Shown in pieces: positions 61,401 through 64,000 of a stretch of DNA of 64,000 nt. Made by a program: the position numbers and the translations under genes. The notes under the pieces are model-generated. The model had not been told where the DNA came from. It was given only the letters and a program-made list of their open reading frames with translations, and did no database searches. Origin of the DNA: Pseudomonas sp. A-RE-19 (GTDB lineage Bacteria > Pseudomonadota > Gammaproteobacteria > Pseudomonadales > Pseudomonadaceae); assembly GCF_019956555.1 (NCBI RefSeq), contig NZ_JAHBDQ010000025.1:1-64000 (forward strand), written 5' to 3'. Numbering within the stretch: the first letter of the stretch is position 1; each line of letters starts with the position of its first letter.

Positions 61401-63284
61401 CCAGCGTTCGGGCGCGAAGGCCAGCCCTTGGCAACCGGCGACCACCAGAGTGCTTTCCCGCGAGTCGCCTGCGGCACACATCAGGACCGTCGCCTGCGCG
61501 CCTGCGAGCATCTGCCGCAAGCGCGCGGCCGGCGCCTTGACGTCCAGCGGCATGTACACCGCCCCGGCCTTGATCACCCCTAACACACAGGTCAGCCATT
61601 CCAGTGAGCGCTCCATCAGCACCGCCACTGGCTGCCCGCTCTGCACGCCTTGCGCTCGCAGGTAGTGGGCCAGGCGATTGGCGTCCTGATCCAGCGTCTG
61701 AAAACTCAACGTCCGCTCAAGGCAGCGTGCGGCCAGCGCTTCAGGCTGTGCGGCCACCTGACGATCCCATTGCTGCAATACCGACTCCGCCGGCTGCCGT
61801 GGCGTCAGCGCCGATGGTACCGGCGTGGTGGCAAGACTGTGCAGCGGCGCCTGCGGGGCGCTGAGCAATTCGCGGAACAGGCCGAGCAGCGTCGGAATGA
61901 ACCCCTCGATGGTCGAGCGCTGGTACAGGTCGCTGGCGTAGGTCATTTGCCCGTGGATCAGCGTGCCGTCATCGGTGATGTCCAGCGCCAGATCAAAATG
62001 CGTGCCCTGTTTGTCCAGCGGATATTCGGTAACGCTCAGACCCGGCAGGCTCATCGAACGCTGGGTCTGCATGCCGACGTTTTGGTTGAACTTGGCCTGG
62101 AACAACGGGTTATGCCCCAGGGTTCGCTCGGGCACCAGTTCATCCACCAATTGCTCGAAGGGCAGCTCCTGATGGGCCTGGGCTCCAAACGAGGCGTCCC
62201 GGACCCGGGCCAGCAAATCGTCGAAGCTGCCGCGCTCATCGACCTGGCAACGCAACACTTGAGTGTTGACGAAGAAACCGATCAGCCCTTCGACCTCGGA
62301 GCGCCCACGGTTGGCGTTGGGCACGCCGACGCGAATATCGCGCTGGCCGCCAAGACGCGAGAGGAACAGCGAAAACCCGGCCAGCACCAGCATGAACAAG
62401 CTGATGCCCTGAGCCCGGGCAAACCCGTTCAACTGCCGGGACAGGCCCGCACCGAAATCAAAGCTCAGGGTCTGGCCCTCGAAACTCTGGGTCAGCGGCC
62501 GGGGGAAGTCCGCCGCCACGTCCAACAGCGGATGCTCTTCACCCAACTGCTGGCGCCAGTAATCGAGTTGCCGCTCGCCCTCGCCGGCCTCCAGCCAGCG
62601 GCGCTGCCAGATCGCGTAGTCGGCGTACTGCAACGGCAACGCCGGCAACTGCGGTTCGCGCGCCAGGCTGAAGGCCTGATAGCACTGCACGAATTCCTTG
62701 ACCATGACGTCCATCGACCAGCCATCGGAGACGATGTGGTGCATGCTCACGATCAGCACATATTCATCGTCCGCCAGACAGAACAAGCTGGCCCGCAGCA
62801 ATGGCCCGTGGAGCAAATCGAACGGTTGCGCGGCCGCCTCCTGAACCCGCCGCGCCAGCTCGACTTCACGCTCTTGCACGGCAACATTCGACAGATCGAC
62901 GCGTTGCAGTGGCACGCGCTGCTGGTCGAGGATGACCTGGCTCGGCGGGTCGTTGTCGGTCTGGAACACCGTGCGCAGCACTTCATGGCGCGCCACCAGA
63001 TGATCGAAGGAACGCAACAGCGCCGCCTCATTCAACTGCCCGTACAAGCGCAGGCCGGCGGCCATGTTGTACGCCGCGCTCTGCGGGTCGAGCTGCCAGA
63101 GAAACAGCAAGCGCTGCTGGGCAAACGAGAGCGGGATCACCGCGCAGTCGTGACGACTGACCGGCAGCGGCAGCAGGCTGAAGTCCTTGCCCTCCTCGCG
63201 CAGTTTGGCGAGAAACCGTCGACGTTGCTCCAGCGGCAAACCGACGAACCTTTTAGCGATACGCTCCGCCATATTGCCGCTCAT
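55464..63284 (-). CDS. Pyoverdine side-chain NRPS B: C-A-T-E / C-A-T
   Basis: The 2606-residue synthetase has two modules.
- Module 1: C of the L-donor type (HHIVSDGWS, about 183), A (TSGSTGQPKG, about 651), T (LGGDSILSL, about 1045), E (HHLVVDGVSW, about 1223).
- Module 2: C of the D-donor type (YPLSPMQQGILFHSL, HHILMDGWS), A (about 2161), T (LGGHSLLA, about 2535).
Specificity residues read DLTKIGHVGK, close to the Asp code, and DLWNNALTYK, Ala-like. The first residue may be D-Asp or, if a hydroxylase acts, D-threo-hydroxyaspartate. The C-terminal tail LEALKRLSLDDLEKLIS resembles a docking segment. Its start overlaps the stop of the upstream NRPS by ATGA. Confidence 0.93.
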   Translation of the reverse strand: MSGNMAERIAKRFVGLPLEQRRRFLAKLREEGKDFSLLPLPVSRHDCAVIPLSFAQQRLLFLWQLDPQSAAYNMAAGLRLYGQLNEAALLRSFDHLVARHEVLRTVFQTDNDPPSQVILDQQRVPLQRVDLSNVAVQEREVELARRVQEAAAQPFDLLHGPLLRASLFCLADDEYVLIVSMHHIVSDGWSMDVMVKEFVQCYQAFSLAREPQLPALPLQYADYAIWQRRWLEAGEGERQLDYWRQQLGEEHPLLDVAADFPRPLTQSFEGQTLSFDFGAGLSRQLNGFARAQGISLFMLVLAGFSLFLSRLGGQRDIRVGVPNANRGRSEVEGLIGFFVNTQVLRCQVDERGSFDDLLARVRDASFGAQAHQELPFEQLVDELVPERTLGHNPLFQAKFNQNVGMQTQRSMSLPGLSVTEYPLDKQGTHFDLALDITDDGTLIHGQMTYASDLYQRSTIEGFIPTLLGLFRELLSAPQAPLHSLATTPVPSALTPRQPAESVLQQWDRQVAAQPEALAARCLERTLSFQTLDQDANRLAHYLRAQGVQSGQPVAVLMERSLEWLTCVLGVIKAGAVYMPLDVKAPAARLRQMLAGAQATVLMCAAGDSRESTLVVAGCQGLAFAPERWQDQPTTQPSLTVSADAPAYVIHTSGSTGQPKGVLVSHGALASYVRGALERLALEPAASMALVSTIAADLGFTVLFGALCSGRLLHVLPEELGFDPDRFADYMAGHQVGVLKIVPGHLSALMQASRAADVLPQHALIVGGEACSPALLEQVRRLKPGCRFINHYGPSETTVGVLTHELKDLDGARGVPVGRPLPGAHVYVLDDVLNGVADQVAGELYIGGDSVALGYLGQPGLTAERFLPDPFGAVGARVYRSGDRVRRNRQGALEFIGRADDQVKVRGYRVEPAEVARVLLGLNGVSEAAVLALPLDGDETRLQLVAYCVAAPDLPLNVDALRQQLQACLPEYMVPAQIVVLERLPLTANGKLDMRALPVPGLVTQQFVAPVGELEQKLAAIWADVLKLEQVGSTDNFFELGGDSILSLQIIARAKRQGIKLSPKQLFEKQTIGQLAAVAKLIESKPAASVAQKIGGELPLLPIQARFFQTDIPQRHHWNQSVMLQPQSPLDAAHLSNTLAALIEQHDALNLSFQASGEHWQATFQTQRHTDLLWVRALDDLADLPALVTEAQRSLDLQQGRLVRAVLVNLPDATQRLLLVIHHLVVDGVSWRVLLEDLQQAYTALAAGKAIVLPGKSSSLQAWAQHLHRYGQSDILKAERDYWQRTLEVGNNDLPRDFPETVQTRRQAARATSRLNKSLTHALLKVAPAAYRTQINDLLLTALARVLCDWSEQESVLIQLEGHGREDLFDDLDLSRTVGWFSSLFPVRLTPQAESGMSLCAIKEQLRAVPGKGIGYGVLRYLAGFEPLRELPPPRITFNYLGQFDGAFSATDGALFVPTADSTGEQQNEEAPLGNWLSVDGQVYGGELELSWTFGQGMYRPQTIQALADAYCHELERLIEHCTVGEHAGVTPSDFNLVRLTQAQLSALPVPAREISDLYPLSPMQQGILFHSLNEPDGPAYTNQLRVDVRQLDAERFRQAWQQTLEAHEILRTVFVWPEDADAAVQIVRQMVQMPMTVQDWRGRDDLYAALDQLAREDLAAGFELDQAPLLRVLLVQTGEAQHHLIYTSHHILMDGWSTSQLFGEVLQRYAGMTPAATPGRYRDYIEWLGQRDVQASRGFWTSALVDLQEPTRLASALPVSQTPASGYADYQHVFSEQQTGDLNRFAREQKVTLNTLMQAAWLVLLQRYAGQDTVAFGATVAGRPTDLPGVEQQIGLFINTLPVVASPSAEIPVGQWIQQVQSLNLALREHEHTPLYDIQRWAGQGAGALFDSILVFENYPMAEALAQGTATGLEFSTIQRQEQTHYPLTLVAVTGRELTLGLSFDQACFDHATIADLSTQLEGLMMQFMTDASQPLGALQLLDGALGQAAVDWGKAAITTLDARSVVERIDAQVQRQPQAAAVLFAEQTLDYRTLDARANRLAHKLQTLGVGPEVRVGVCMRRTPDMLVGLLAILKAGGAYVPLDPEYPQARLLHMLEDSCAAVLLTEAALQTMLPEALPSQVLLVEEGAEWLAGYPSTAPVSRIVAQNLAYVIYTSGSTGKPKGVAITHANLAALTQWSQGVYRDEQMRGVLASTSICFDLSVWEIFVTLASGGCLVLADNALALSELPARERVTLINTVPSAIAALQRAGQIPASVTTLNLAGEPLKQTLVDTLYASTSVKQVYDLYGPSEDTTYSTFTLRTANGRANIGRPLDNTVAYLLDSQLQVLPAGLAAELYLAGAGVTRGYLLRPGLTAERFVPDPFAAHGERLYRTGDLVRQGPGDTIEYIGRADHQVKIRGFRIELSEIEARLLEQPDVHEAVVLAQEGAAGKHLHAYVVASDRQLLAENLRAALASRLPAHMVPGHLHVIDALPQTPNGKLDRKALMALGGNPTLQRYDAPRTDLQWAVATVWQEVLEVERVGLTDNFFQLGGHSLLATLVVTRIKERLGDKVPLKALFEADTLQAFCTRIEALRVDLSPVQDELAKSLEALKRLSLDDLEKLIS

Positions 63285-64000
63285 ACTTCTACTCCCTCCA
63301 AAGAACTCATGAACTGATCCATATCGGACCAGTCGTTATCACTTGCACCGTCTGCCAGCGCGGCCAGCTCCAGCGCCAGATCCCCCAGCAGCGGGGTCTC
63401 GAACAGACTGCGCAGCGGCAGCACCACGCCCAATTGGCTTTTGATCCGCGCGATCACTTGCGCGGCCAGCAACGAATGCCCGCCCAACTCGAAGAAATGG
63501 TCATCGACACCGACCCGTGGCACTTGCAGCACTTCTATCCATATCTGCGCCAGCGCCTGTTCGGTGTCGGTTTGCGGAGCGCGATAACTGCTCTGCAATT
63601 GGCTCGGATCGGGGATCGGCAGGGCCTTGCGGTCGAGTTTGCCGCTGGGGGTCAGGGGCAGGCGCGGCAACAGCAGCAAGTGGCCGGGCACCATGTAGTC
63701 CGGCAGGTTCTTTTGCAGATCGCTTCTGATTTGCTGACGCAAAATCACCTGCTCCGCCGCGCTGCCGAGCACGCTCTGATCGACCACCAGATACGCCACC
63801 AGTTGTGGTCCGCCGACTAGAGGCAAGGCCAGCACCACTGCCTCACGAATCCCCGGGCATTGCTGCAACCGTGATTCGATTTCCCCCAACTCAATGCGGA
63901 ACCCGCGAATTTTCACTTGGTGATCGACGCGACCGATGTACTCCAGCGCGCCGTCGTCCCGCAGTCGGGCACGGTCGCCGGTGCGGTACAGGCGCTCGCC
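63281..64000 (-). CDS. Pyoverdine side-chain NRPS C, C-terminal part (cut by window edge)
   Basis: The reading frame is open to the right edge of the window. The visible 239 residues comprise the end of an adenylation domain: GERLYRTGD, DHQVKIRGFRIELGE and SGKLDRKALP with the catalytic Lys. A thiolation domain follows with LGGHSLLAAQ. The tail MDQFMSSLEGVEV is a likely docking segment. The last module lacks an E domain, in agreement with the L-donor type of the first C domain in NRPS B. The specificity residues lie outside the window. It overlaps the next NRPS gene by ATGA. Confidence 0.92.
   Translation of the reverse strand, partial: GERLYRTGDRARLRDDGALEYIGRVDHQVKIRGFRIELGEIESRLQQCPGIREAVVLALPLVGGPQLVAYLVVDQSVLGSAAEQVILRQQIRSDLQKNLPDYMVPGHLLLLPRLPLTPSGKLDRKALPIPDPSQLQSSYRAPQTDTEQALAQIWIEVLQVPRVGVDDHFFELGGHSLLAAQVIARIKSQLGVVLPLRSLFETPLLGDLALELAALADGASDNDWSDMDQFMSSLEGVEV

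Overview
The window is high-GC gammaproteobacterial DNA from a fluorescent Pseudomonas (P. fluorescens group). This rests on a pyoverdine locus running from about 23.9 kb to the right edge, many intergenic REP/REPIN palindromes of the types common in that group, and typical Pseudomonas housekeeping genes. No tRNA, rRNA, insertion sequence, phage gene or CRISPR array was seen.

Left part (0-23.5 kb), mixed metabolism and transport. It holds a patatin-like gene remnant, queD (queuosine synthesis), an alpha/beta hydrolase with an Asp nucleophile, the codBA cytosine uptake and deamination pair, a DapF-fold protein that has lost both catalytic cysteines, an MFS exporter, and an EmrAB-type efflux pair behind two operator-like palindromes. 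Next come an AhpD-like protein, an MscS channel fused to a cyclic-nucleotide domain, a YcaC-type hydrolase, a pirin divergent from a LysR regulator, and dkgB. A BvgS/EvgS-type phosphorelay follows (pseudo-receiver, response regulator, hybrid kinase), then mgtA behind a long, structured leader.

Middle part (23.9-41 kb), pyoverdine tailoring, export and uptake. pvdA makes the N5-hydroxyornithine precursor. An ECF sigma factor of the FpvI/FecI kind sits beside it under a probable Fur box. The divergent pvdR-pvdT-opmQ operon encodes the tripartite efflux pump. pvdP (tyrosinase), pvdM, pvdN and pvdO carry out periplasmic maturation, pvdE exports the precursor, and fpvA is the ferripyoverdine receptor. 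Five promoters carry a TAAAT-N16-CGT iron-starvation (PvdS) box with an identical 16-nt spacer: pvdA, pvdR, pvdP, pvdM and pvdE. fpvA instead has a Fur-box-like element.

Right part (41-64 kb). A small DUF6124-type gene is preceded by an RNA leader whose pairing potential looks like a translational switch; this is the most interesting unexplained structure in the window. On the minus strand, three NRPS genes run C (partial) > B > A toward fpvA and are followed by an HSL-family hydrolase. B is C-A-T-E / C-A-T and A is C-A-T-E / C-A-T / C-A-T-E. Specificity-code reading gives a predicted segment of D-Asp (or D-OHAsp), Ala, D-allo-Thr, Ala, D-Lys. NRPS A ends in an epimerization domain with no thioesterase, so the chain must continue on an enzyme outside the window. 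Its second module shows what looks like the scar of a lost epimerization domain.

Functions come from reading motifs and recalled family knowledge; no database search or folding program was run.
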